Source of the DNA: Leucothrix arctica
GTDB taxonomy: Bacteria > Pseudomonadota > Gammaproteobacteria > Thiotrichales > Thiotrichaceae
Assembly (NCBI RefSeq): GCF_003172895.1
Contig: NZ_QGKL01000021.1
Span: 62,001-126,000, forward strand
Direction of reading: 5' to 3'
DNA length: 64,000 nt
Below the pieces are notes generated by a model. The model saw only the letters and a program-made list of their open reading frames with translations, ran no database searches and was not told the DNA's origin. The position numbers and the translations under genes were made by a program. Every line of letters begins with the position of its first letter. The stretch's first letter is position 1. This document shows positions 1-7,454 of the stretch, piece by piece.

Positions 1-2163
1 TTTGAAGCTTGGGTATGCGCCACGCTCTTTAGCAAGGTTGTTAGATGCTGTGATTGCGAAGTATGAAATCGCTTCCATGCTGTTGTCAGCAAACGTGACC
101 GCGTCTTGTGATGCGTATACTAAGTCTTGCTTGTAAAGTGCATCGTGGAAGCCCATCAAGCCCATTCCAACTGGACGATGCTGTAGGTTTGAACGACGCG
201 CTTGTGGCACGCTGTAGTAGTTGTAGTCGATGACGTTGTCTAACATGCGCATTGCCGTGTTAACTGTCTTCTCCAACATCTTCATATCAATACCGTCAGC
301 AGTTGTGTGCTTAGCGATGTTGATAGAACCTAGGTTACATACTGCAATCTCGTCTTCGTTTGTGTGAAGCATGATTTCAGTACATAGGTTTGAGCTGTGA
401 ACCACACCTACGTGTTGGTTGCTGTAACGAATGTTGCATGGGTCTTTGAATGTGATCCAAGGATGACCTGTTTCAAACAACATGCCTAACATTTTACGCC
501 AAAGGTCTAGTGCCTTCAGTGTCTTTGTTAGTTTGATCTCACCGTTAGCGGCTTTCTCTTCGTATTCTTTGTACTTCGCTTCAAACGCTAAGCCTGAAAG
601 GTCGTGAAGGTCAGGGCAGTCGTCTGGTGAGAACAGAGTCCAGTTACCTTCTTCTGCTACACGCTTCATGAATAAATCAGGAATCCAGTTTGCGCTGTTC
701 ATATCGTGCGTACGGCGACGATCATCACCTGTGTTCTTACGTAGCTCGATAAACTCTTCTACGTCGATGTGCCACGTCTCAAGGTATGCACAAACTGCAC
801 CCTTACGCTTACCACCTTGGTTTACGGCTACAGCAGTGTCATTCGCGACTTTAAGGAACGGTACAACACCTTGTGACTTACCGTTAGTACCCTTGATGTG
901 TGAGCCAAGACCACGAACTGACGTCCAGTCATTACCCAAACCACCTGCGTACTTAGATAACAATGCGTTATCTTTAATAGCATCGTAGATGCCCGCTAGG
1001 TTGTCAGGCAGTGTCGTTAGGTAGCATGACGACAACTGTGGACGAAGTGTTCCAGAGTTGAATAGTGTCGGCGTACTGCTCATGAAGTTGAAGCTAGACA
1101 GTAGGTCGTAGAACTCAATCGCACGAGTTTCGCGATCAACTTCGTTGATTGCCAAGCCCATTGCTACACGCATAAAGAAGATCTGTGGTAGCTCAAAACG
1201 AACGTCGTCAACGTGTACGAAGTAACGGTCGTATAGTGTTTGTAAGCCAAGGTATGTGAACTGCTGGTCACGCTCTGGCTTCATTGCCGCACCTAACTTA
1301 TTTAGGTCATAACGGCTTAGCTCGTCGTCGATTAGCTCTAACTCAACTGACTTACGAATGTATTTACCCAACATTTCAGGGTAAAGCTTCTTCATTTCAG
1401 CTTGCGTTGCGTCTGTAGGACGACCGTTTAGCAGCGTTAGCGCTTCAGTACGGATAGAGTCCATCAATAGGCGAGCAGCGACTTGTGAGTAGCTAGGATC
1501 TTTTTCGATCATCACACGAGTAGACATAACGAAAGCAGAGATAACGTCTGTCTCTTTGATGCCGTCGAATAGGTTACGCATACTTTCTGCAAGTACCGCG
1601 TCACCGTCAACACCACTCAAACCAGCAACGGCTTCTTTAACCACTTTCTTTAGACGCTTTTCGTCTAATGGCTTACGCTCGCCAGTCACTGTTGTTACGT
1701 GAATAACCGCTTTCTTTACTGCGCCTTTGCCTTTCTTAGGTGCTGCTTTACTTTCTTTCTCAGCACGTAAGCGTGAACGCTCTTCACGATACAGTACATA
1801 ACTACGTGCAACCTTTTGCTCACCCGCACGCATAAGTGCTAGTTCAACTTGGTCTTGTACGTCTTCGATATGCACTACTCCACCATCCAACATACGACGG
1901 AACAGTGAGTCAAATACTTGAGCAGCAAGGTCTTTTACTTCGATGTGTACGCGAGATGAAGCAGCGACTACGCCACCTTCAACTTCTAGGAACGCTTTAG
2001 TAAGTGCCACTTCGATTTTGTTAACATCGAAAGGGGTCACACTTCCATTACGACGGATGACCTTATAGATAGAATCAGCAACTACAACGTTATTAGTAGC
2101 AGTGTTTGTGTTTTGTACAGGTGCGCCTGATGTTATCGACAAGTCGTCGCTAGCAGTACTCAT
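1..2163 (-). CDS. nrdA: Ribonucleoside-diphosphate reductase, class I large (alpha) subunit, 3' end outside window
   Basis: This is the catalytic subunit that reduces ribonucleotides to deoxyribonucleotides. The reading frame is open from ATG (2161-2163) to base 1, giving 721 residues without a stop. The carboxyl end lies outside the window, so the gene is partial only because of the window edge. Two ATP-cone allosteric domains are visible, one near residue 25 (YKVIRRNGS) and one near 150 (VTTVTGERKPLDEKR), as in the long Pseudomonas-type NrdA. Catalytic landmarks include SSCYL and the NLCTE motif, which contains the Asn, Cys and Glu of the active site. The upstream region carries NrdR-like boxes and a DnaA box. 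nrdB would be expected beyond the left edge. Confidence 0.97.
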   Translation of the reverse strand, partial: MSTASDDLSITSGAPVQNTNTATNNVVVADSIYKVIRRNGSVTPFDVNKIEVALTKAFLEVEGGVVAASSRVHIEVKDLAAQVFDSLFRRMLDGGVVHIEDVQDQVELALMRAGEQKVARSYVLYREERSRLRAEKESKAAPKKGKGAVKKAVIHVTTVTGERKPLDEKRLKKVVKEAVAGLSGVDGDAVLAESMRNLFDGIKETDVISAFVMSTRVMIEKDPSYSQVAARLLMDSIRTEALTLLNGRPTDATQAEMKKLYPEMLGKYIRKSVELELIDDELSRYDLNKLGAAMKPERDQQFTYLGLQTLYDRYFVHVDDVRFELPQIFFMRVAMGLAINEVDRETRAIEFYDLLSSFNFMSSTPTLFNSGTLRPQLSSCYLTTLPDNLAGIYDAIKDNALLSKYAGGLGNDWTSVRGLGSHIKGTNGKSQGVVPFLKVANDTAVAVNQGGKRKGAVCAYLETWHIDVEEFIELRKNTGDDRRRTHDMNSANWIPDLFMKRVAEEGNWTLFSPDDCPDLHDLSGLAFEAKYKEYEEKAANGEIKLTKTLKALDLWRKMLGMLFETGHPWITFKDPCNIRYSNQHVGVVHSSNLCTEIMLHTNEDEIAVCNLGSINIAKHTTADGIDMKMLEKTVNTAMRMLDNVIDYNYYSVPQARRSNLQHRPVGMGLMGFHDALYKQDLVYASQDAVTFADNSMEAISYFAITASNNLAKERGAYPSFK

Positions 2164-2320
2164 GTAGTCTCTCCGATGTTCTCTAAAGCCCAGGAAGCAG
2201 TTGCTGCAACCTAAAAAATAATAAAATGTTTTTTTAAGCAGTGATGATTAAAAATCAGACCACTTGTTTATTCAGGCCAAGATTATAACATGGTATTTTA
2301 TAATTTACATTATGATTAAA

Positions 2321-2336
2321 TAACCATAGGATGTGT
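2321..2336. promoter_or_regulatory. Candidate NrdR box 1 upstream of nrdA
   Basis: The 16-mer TAACCATAGGATGTGT matches about 10 of 16 positions of the NrdR consensus (ACACWATATATWGTGT). Its start lies exactly 32 bp from that of the second box, which is the usual NrdR pair spacing. The site is weak on its own and is supported mainly by the spacing and the neighbouring nrdA gene. Confidence 0.5.
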
Positions 2337-2352
2337 TTCTCACCCAACATAA

Positions 2353-2368
2353 CCACTACATGATGTGT
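2353..2368. promoter_or_regulatory. Candidate NrdR box 2 upstream of nrdA
   Basis: CCACTACATGATGTGT matches about 12 of 16 positions of the NrdR consensus. With the box at 2321 it forms a tandem pair three helical turns apart, the arrangement known from gammaproteobacterial nrd promoters. NrdR would repress nrdA when dATP is plentiful. Confidence 0.6.
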
Positions 2369-2397
2369 ATTTCTTACTGAATAATCTGTGAGAAAGC

Positions 2398-2406
2398 TGT
2401 GGATAA
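2398..2406 (-). promoter_or_regulatory. DnaA box upstream of nrdA
   Basis: The minus strand reads TTATCCACA, the perfect 9-bp DnaA box, within the 312-bp nrdA upstream region (2164-2475). In E. coli, DnaA controls nrdAB through boxes in its promoter, so a similar link between initiation and dNTP supply is plausible here. I see no open reading frame worth calling in the rest of this intergenic region. Confidence 0.7.
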
Positions 2407-2475
2407 CTATTTATAACTTTGAATCTAGTGACTCACAATTCAATAACTACAAGCCACTAGATTTGCTTGAGATGC

Positions 2476-3426
2476 TTATTTAAAGCCTCTACGCAGGTTT
2501 GTACCGATGACTTTAAACCACGTCACATGCGGTGGACCTTCCCAACCTCTACGCACGCCAGCAACCAGTAATGCGACACGTTCTGAATCAGAACCTGCTA
2601 AATAACCGATGACATCGACATCCAACACGCTGATTGGGTTTTTATACGTTTCCTTATGAACAACCTTGCTACCACGCGTCGCAGACTTAACCGTGACTTG
2701 GTACTCAGTGACCATCGCTGTGTTACCGAAGTCTGGTTGTCCTTTTAGTTTCTTCTGTACTTGGTAGGTTAAACGATCATCGCCATAGCCAATCGGGCCA
2801 CCCATCAAATTAGCTTGCTCGCTCTCGACTATTGAGTACTTCACAAACTGTTGCTTGATGATTTTATTACCTGCAGCCCAATAAGCAGCAAAGCTTTTAG
2901 CGTCTGTTGTCGAGCCTGGGTTACTTTTATATTCTTGTTTCCAAAGAATTTTATCGGTCACCAAGTCTTGGATATAGATGTTTAGCATGTAGATTCCAGC
3001 GGCTTCATCTGGCGGCTCAACCGCGTATGCAAATTTTCCATCAGCTGACCAACCTAGCGGATAAAAAACCGCTTCGATCATAGGGATACCACTTGGGCCC
3101 GACTGGAAACTGGCAAAACGCTGCTGAACAACATCACTTAGTAATAAGGGTAATGGTGCGTCAATCGTTGGAACTACCGTTCCTGCTTCCTCTGCTGGTA
3201 TGTTGCGCTCTATCGTTTCCACATTATCCGCAGTGGTATTAGGGGCTGGCATCATCTCAGTTTTTACTGCTTCGCCACCCACGCCGGGGATCTGTAAACT
3301 CACAGGTGCTAAGCGTTCTGCTTCCTTAATGATAGGTGCGACCACTGTTCTTGGCTCTTTGTCATCACTGCATCCGGCCAGCAACAATAGCGACAAGCTG
3401 ATTGCTGTGTATTTTATTACGCTCAT
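2476..3426 (-). CDS. Putative lipoprotein of unknown function
   Basis: A 316-residue protein with an N-terminal signal peptide ending in the lipobox LLLAGC; Cys19 is the predicted lipidated residue. A low-complexity linker (about residues 25-90, rich in Pro, Val and Thr) leads to a globular domain with a Trp-rich ending. I do not recognise the family. The stretch LGWSADGKFAYAVEPPDEA reads like a beta-propeller blade or a descriptive WD-like segment, but one such segment is not enough to assign a fold. It lies alone between nrdA, which is co-directional, and a divergent reductase. The start ATG is the only sensible one because it directly precedes the signal peptide. Confidence 0.8.
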   Translation of the reverse strand: MSVIKYTAISLSLLLLAGCSDDKEPRTVVAPIIKEAERLAPVSLQIPGVGGEAVKTEMMPAPNTTADNVETIERNIPAEEAGTVVPTIDAPLPLLLSDVVQQRFASFQSGPSGIPMIEAVFYPLGWSADGKFAYAVEPPDEAAGIYMLNIYIQDLVTDKILWKQEYKSNPGSTTDAKSFAAYWAAGNKIIKQQFVKYSIVESEQANLMGGPIGYGDDRLTYQVQKKLKGQPDFGNTAMVTEYQVTVKSATRGSKVVHKETYKNPISVLDVDVIGYLAGSDSERVALLVAGVRRGWEGPPHVTWFKVIGTNLRRGFK

Positions 3427-3522
3427 CTAACACTCCTTGATATGATGTTTTGCAGATTTTAACTGATCTATTGTTTAAGATTGATCATATTCTAAATAAT
3501 TCACTTATCAAGGTTATTAGTT

Positions 3523-4533
3523 ATGTCGTATGAGGTCACCGTTCAACCTAGCGGACATATATTTGAACTCGCTGAAAACGAGACGGTGCTTGATGGCGCA
3601 TTACGTCATGGCATATTGCTACCTTACAGTTGTCGCGGTGGTTCTTGTGGCACGTGTTTTGGCTCGGTACTGAGTGGTAAAATTAATTTCCCCGATGGTT
3701 TGCCAATGGGTTTGATGGAAAGTGACCGAGATGCAGGCAAGGCCTTGTTTTGTGTCGCTACCGCTGAGTCAGACATCACGATAGATATTCGTGAAGTGCG
3801 TCGCATTCAAGAGATTGAAGTTAAGACGCTACCTGCCAAAGTGATTTCCGTTAAAAAACTCGCGCCTGATGTCATGGAGGTGCGCTTAGCGTTACCGCCA
3901 ACGCAACGCCTACAATTTCGCGCTGGCCAATACATCGACTTTCTTCTCAGAAATAAACGCCGTCGTGCATTTTCGATTGCTAACGCGCCAGTGAATGATG
4001 AATTCCTTGAGCTGCACATCCGTCATGTTGAAGGCGGTGAATTCACGAGCATGGTGTTTGAGAGGTTTCACGTGAAAACATTGGTGCGTATTGAAGCGCC
4101 ACTGGGTAATTTCTATATTCGTGAAGAATCTAACCGCCCTTTGATACTTGTGGCTGGCGGGACGGGCTTTGCTCCGCTGAAAGGGATGATCGAACAATTA
4201 CGGTCTGAGGAAGATACACGACCGATTCATTTGTATTGGGGTGGTCGAGCAAAGGTTGATTTGTACCATCTTGAACTGGCGGAGAGTTGGGCTAGGGAAG
4301 AGCGTTTTGAATTTATTCCGGTGTTGTCCGATAAAGCTGAAGGGGATAATTGGCAAGGTAGGGAAGGCTATGTCCATTCAGCGGTGGCTAGAGACTTTCC
4401 AGATTTATCGGGCCATGATGTTTATATGGCAGGGCCACCACCAATGATTGTGGCGGCGACGGCTGCATTTGTTGCGCAAGGGTTACCTAGAGAGCAGTTG
4501 TTTGCAGACTCGTTTGAGTTTAGTGATGATTAA
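3523..4533 (+). CDS. 2Fe-2S ferredoxin / FAD-NAD(P)H oxidoreductase (CDP-6-deoxy-glucoseen reductase-like)
   Basis: A single-chain electron-transfer flavoprotein of 336 residues. Residues 1-90 form a plant-type ferredoxin domain with the cluster motif CRGGSCGTC and a later Cys in LFCVA. This is followed by an FAD-binding barrel with RRAFSIAN (the RxxS motif) and an NAD-binding domain with GGTGFAPLKGMIE. The best family match is the group annotated as CDP-6-deoxy-delta-3,4-glucoseen reductase, which often contains general flavin or oxygenase reductases. No deoxysugar genes lie nearby, so the true electron acceptor is unknown. A hairpin terminator follows it. Confidence 0.85.
   Translation: MSYEVTVQPSGHIFELAENETVLDGALRHGILLPYSCRGGSCGTCFGSVLSGKINFPDGLPMGLMESDRDAGKALFCVATAESDITIDIREVRRIQEIEVKTLPAKVISVKKLAPDVMEVRLALPPTQRLQFRAGQYIDFLLRNKRRRAFSIANAPVNDEFLELHIRHVEGGEFTSMVFERFHVKTLVRIEAPLGNFYIREESNRPLILVAGGTGFAPLKGMIEQLRSEEDTRPIHLYWGGRAKVDLYHLELAESWAREERFEFIPVLSDKAEGDNWQGREGYVHSAVARDFPDLSGHDVYMAGPPPMIVAATAAFVAQGLPREQLFADSFEFSDD
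4064..4079. other. Degenerate parS-like palindrome inside the reductase gene
   Basis: The core TTTCACGTGAAA is intact, but the outer bases deviate, giving about 13 of 16 matches to the parS consensus TGTTTCACGTGAAACA. It may be a weak ParB site or chance, and better sites lie at 33822 and 41811. Confidence 0.35.
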
Positions 4534-4604
4534 ACTTACATGGCATTAAAACGTTAGGCATTTAGCTAAGCGTTTCTACGACAGATTTTGATCCCGTACT
4601 GAGG

Positions 4605-4628
4605 AGTCCAACAGCTTGTTGGACTTTT
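4605..4628 (+). terminator. Rho-independent terminator
   Basis: An 8-bp stem AGTCCAAC / GTTGGACT with a 5-nt loop is followed by a short T run. It is placed 72 bp after the reductase stop codon and would end its transcript ahead of the convergent pirin gene. Confidence 0.75.
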
Positions 4629-4650
4629 AAGCAACTGACTTATTTAGTGA

Positions 4651-5508
4651 TTAAGCAAAAGCACCGCTTTGAAAATCCTTAAATGCCTGTAAAACCTCTG
4701 CTTTAGTATTCATTACGAATGGCCCACCACGCTCAACTGGCTCATTTAAAGGAGCGGCTGAGATAAAGATAAACCGTGTGTCTGCAGCCGTTGATGTTAA
4801 CTTAACCAACTCACCACGACTCAATACACCGAGTTGCTTCTCTGCTAACGCTGTTTCTTTATCGCCCACTAACAGCCCACCTTCCAATACATAGATAAGC
4901 GTATGGTCGTCCGTCGGTAATACTTGACTAAAACTAGCACCTTTCGGCAAGTCGACATCTAAATACATCGGGTAGATAAACTGATTAACCACTGGGCCTG
5001 TCGTACCTTTGTCGGTTGTCCCAGCAATCACGCGCACCGCACACCCATTTTCATGTTGCTCGGTAGGTACTTGTGACGAGGTATATTCTTGGTACAAAGG
5101 CTCGCACATTTTTTGTGATGCGGGAAGGTTGACCCAAAGCTGAAAGCCCATCATCAAGCCTTCTTCTTGTTCTGGCATTTCGGAGTGAAGGATTCCTCTT
5201 CCAGCAGTGATCCATTGAATATCACCCGGGCCGATCACACCGACATTGCCCATGCTGTCTTTGTGACGCATGCGACCTGCGATCATATAAGTGACTGTTT
5301 CAAAACCTCGATGTGGATGCTCAGGGAAACCACCAATATAGTCCATCGGCTTGTCAGTACCAAAAGCATCGAGCAATAAGAAAGGATCAATCATGTCCAA
5401 CTCTTGATTACCGATCAGGCGTGTCATCTTAACGCCATCGCCATCACTCGTTTTCATACCTGCGCTGATATGCACTAAGTCTCTTACTTGTTGCTTACTC
5501 TCGGTCAT
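4651..5508 (-). CDS. Pirin family protein
   Basis: A 285-residue bicupin. The N-terminal cupin holds the metal-binding signature around FPEHPHRGFETVTYM (His64 and His66), followed by GRMRHKDSMGN. The second half matches the Pirin_C domain. Bacterial pirins bind a metal ion, and some, such as E. coli YhhW, open the quercetin ring in vitro; their cellular role is usually redox or electrophile sensing, and the substrate here cannot be read from sequence. It is a single gene, and the ATG is preceded by AGGAG on the minus strand (tgacaggagataatc), so the start is firm. Confidence 0.92.
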   Translation of the reverse strand: MTESKQQVRDLVHISAGMKTSDGDGVKMTRLIGNQELDMIDPFLLLDAFGTDKPMDYIGGFPEHPHRGFETVTYMIAGRMRHKDSMGNVGVIGPGDIQWITAGRGILHSEMPEQEEGLMMGFQLWVNLPASQKMCEPLYQEYTSSQVPTEQHENGCAVRVIAGTTDKGTTGPVVNQFIYPMYLDVDLPKGASFSQVLPTDDHTLIYVLEGGLLVGDKETALAEKQLGVLSRGELVKLTSTAADTRFIFISAAPLNEPVERGGPFVMNTKAEVLQAFKDFQSGAFA

Positions 5509-5565
5509 GATTATCTCCTGTCATTGATCTATCAGTCACTCAAGCAAACATTAGCAGCTCGTTTA

Positions 5566-6471
5566 TTAGTGAGCTAATTTACTCTTTCGCAGTAAGTCTT
5601 CAAGAATAGGCGTAAATATTGTTTCCATCGCCAGTGACATTTTATTACCCGGCACAACAATGGTATTTCGACGAGACATAAACGAATGCTCAATCATATT
5701 AAGCAGGAAAGGGAAGTCGATGCCGTATTTTCCTGGGCGCTTAAAACGAATAACGACCTTACTCTCATCTAATGAAGGAATGTCACGCGCCACAAAAGGA
5801 TTTGAGGTATCGACCATTGGTACCCGCTGAAAATTAACATCAGTATTAGAAAACTGCGGCGCTATGTAATTGACGTAGTCAGGCATGCGACGCAGAATTG
5901 TTTCAACAACTTGTTCTTCGTCATAGCCACGCTCTTCATGATCACGGTGTACTTTTTGAATCCACTCTAAGTTAATCGTTGGCACGACACCGATGCCAAA
6001 ATCGACATGTGGACGTAAATTTACACACTGCTCTTTGTCCGTGACCATACCGTGCAGACCTTCGTACATTAGTAACTCACTGTCTGGGATAATATCTTCC
6101 CAAGGTGTAAAGCCACCCAACTCAAGCTCCATGCCTAAACGGGCAGTCTGCTCTTTTACACGCTCTTTACTATGTAAGTAAAAGCGACTCCGAGCGTTCC
6201 CCGTTTCACCGTAATTTCTGAAACACTCTTGTAGTGCTAGAAAATCGTTAGCCTCAGGGCCGAAGTGACTAAAATTATTATTACCTTCTAATGCCGCTTT
6301 CTTTACCGCTTTTTGAAATTCATCTCGGGTGACATTGTGGAAGCAATCTCCAGCAATGATCGCTGCTTTCATACCTTCACGACGGAAAATATTCATGAAA
6401 GCATTTCTAACATAGGTCGTACCTGCACCAGATGAACCAGTAACAGCAACAATAGGATGCTTCGCAGACAT
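5566..6471 (-). CDS. prkB: Phosphoribulokinase (PrkB-type)
   Basis: An ATP-dependent kinase of the phosphoribulokinase/uridine kinase family, about 301 residues long. The P-loop GSSGAGTT lies near the start, followed by DCFHNVTRDEF and ELLMYEGLHG, all typical of the bacterial class I enzyme. The open frame reaches 6486, but those first five codons begin with TTG. ATG at 6471 (MSAKHP) has a GGAA element about 9 nt upstream and is chosen here. True phosphoribulokinase makes ribulose 1,5-bisphosphate for Rubisco. No Rubisco or other Calvin-cycle gene is in the window, and orphan prkB genes also occur in non-autotrophs such as E. coli, so autotrophy cannot be concluded. Confidence 0.9.
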   Translation of the reverse strand: MSAKHPIVAVTGSSGAGTTYVRNAFMNIFRREGMKAAIIAGDCFHNVTRDEFQKAVKKAALEGNNNFSHFGPEANDFLALQECFRNYGETGNARSRFYLHSKERVKEQTARLGMELELGGFTPWEDIIPDSELLMYEGLHGMVTDKEQCVNLRPHVDFGIGVVPTINLEWIQKVHRDHEERGYDEEQVVETILRRMPDYVNYIAPQFSNTDVNFQRVPMVDTSNPFVARDIPSLDESKVVIRFKRPGKYGIDFPFLLNMIEHSFMSRRNTIVVPGNKMSLAMETIFTPILEDLLRKSKLAH

Positions 6472-6701
6472 AGGCAGTATTTCCAAGTAAGAGGGTTGCT
6501 TTATTTAGTGAGTTTAATGCAACGAGAAGCAGGGTGTAAAACTTAATTAGAAAAACAAGGATAGTGATCGGTCAGTCTGATTGAAAAACAAGCTATGACT
6601 TCCACTTATCGAGTCATTAATTAGACGCTTGACGGTCATTATCTAGATTAATGAACCTGAACGAGCTTGACTTATTTTCATTTCCACAGGCCTTCAAAAG
6701 C

Positions 6702-6710
6702 TGTGGATAA
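6702..6710 (-). promoter_or_regulatory. Perfect DnaA box in prkB-rimO intergenic region
   Basis: The minus strand reads TTATCCACA. A second perfect copy lies 413 bp away at 7115-7123. Neither is beside a replication gene. Confidence 0.6.
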
Positions 6711-6970
6711 GTCTGTTGATAGAGACTGAGCATCCCCTATGAGCCTTATAAAACCTACCGTTTGTCGAGTTGATCGTTTTTAAGCCATTTTTATTTTTTA
6801 TATATTTATCAATAACTTGAAGTATACAGTAAAGATCGAACAAACAGAATACACCGTTTGTTCATTTTATGTTCACGATGAGCGGTAATGTGAATAACTT
6901 ACTTAACAATTAATTCAATCCCCTATATTAGCCGAATCGTTAAGCTAACATTCAGCAAAAGTTAAGGAGA

Positions 6971-7057
6971 ATAGCCGCCACTTATCGGGGAGTAGACCGC
7001 TTAGTCTGTTACTTACTTAAAGTAGACAACTAATACTAAAGTACAGCCAATGGCTCA
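6971..7057 (+). ncRNA. Weak candidate yybP-ykoY-like (manganese) riboswitch
   Basis: The hallmark GGGGAGTAG (6987-6995) is followed by a short GAC/GTC hairpin and then by ACAACTAATACT (7026-7037), which resembles the second conserved loop (CAACATACT) with a two-base insertion. AGCC at 6973-6976 can pair with GGCT at 7052-7055 to close the element. The 3' AGACC consensus is not seen, and no manganese exporter gene follows, so the call is tentative. Confidence 0.22.
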
Positions 7058-7114
7058 TCTAACTCGTTGTTTAGCGACATCTTTGATATTGCAACCGTTT
7101 TATTCCTCAAAACC

Positions 7115-7123
7115 TGTGGATAA
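7115..7123 (-). promoter_or_regulatory. Perfect DnaA box in prkB-rimO intergenic region
   Basis: The minus strand reads TTATCCACA, in an AT-rich context (cctgtggataactttg). It is one of two perfect boxes in this gene-free region. Confidence 0.6.
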
Positions 7124-7341
7124 CTTTGTTGACAACTTACAAATAAGCGCTTTAGAGCTAGTAATATCAAGGGGTTTTACTAAAAATATCTTTTTTAGGC
7201 GTTTTTATAACATTCCTTTACAATCAAACACTTAGCCTGTTAAACCTGATCTTTATTCTTGTTATTATTCTCTATGTTAACTTTTTGTTACACAGGATTT
7301 AATATTGTGAATAAGTCAATATGTGAATTCTTGAGATGTTG

Positions 7342-7357
7342 ACACTACATCTTGTGT
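7342..7357. promoter_or_regulatory. NrdR-like box upstream of rimO
   Basis: ACACTACATCTTGTGT matches 14 of 16 consensus positions (ACACWATATATWGTGT), better than either box at nrdA. It overlaps a TTGACA hexamer at 7339-7344. A partner at the usual 31-32 bp spacing is not evident; a 10 of 16 match lies 47 bp upstream at 7295. No nrd gene is adjacent. Confidence 0.5.
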
Positions 7358-7454
7358 TTAAATATTTGTAACTTAGTAAAGAGCGCAATTTTAGGTATGA
7401 AAGCGCAGTCCTTATTGGTGTACAATATCCGATTTTCTTAGAGTCGACATTTCA

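Larger units (their letters stand above)
6472..7454. other. Long gene-free, AT-rich intergenic region
   Basis: Nearly 1 kb separates divergent prkB and rimO. I see no convincing gene; a 61-codon frame at 7050-7235 has no recognisable protein features. The stretch holds two perfect DnaA boxes (6702, 7115), a strong NrdR-like box (7342) and a GGGGAGTAG element with paired flanks (about 6971-7057) that recalls the yybP-ykoY manganese riboswitch. Such density of sites suggests regulatory or small-RNA content. Confidence 0.5.

Noticed and set aside
668-988. 106-codon frame opposite nrdA
   Set aside because: It lies inside the nrdA coding sequence on the other strand and has no features of its own; it is a codon-shadow frame.
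6472-6486. Five-codon N-terminal extension of prkB from a TTG
   Set aside because: The ATG at 6471 has a better ribosome site and matches the family start.
7050-7235. 61-codon open frame in the prkB-rimO gap
   Set aside because: No ribosome site, no recognisable domain and no signal peptide; it overlaps the putative riboswitch stem and a DnaA box.
7295-7310. Second NrdR box partner for the site at 7342
   Set aside because: Only 10 of 16 matches, and the 47-bp spacing is not the usual 31-32 bp.
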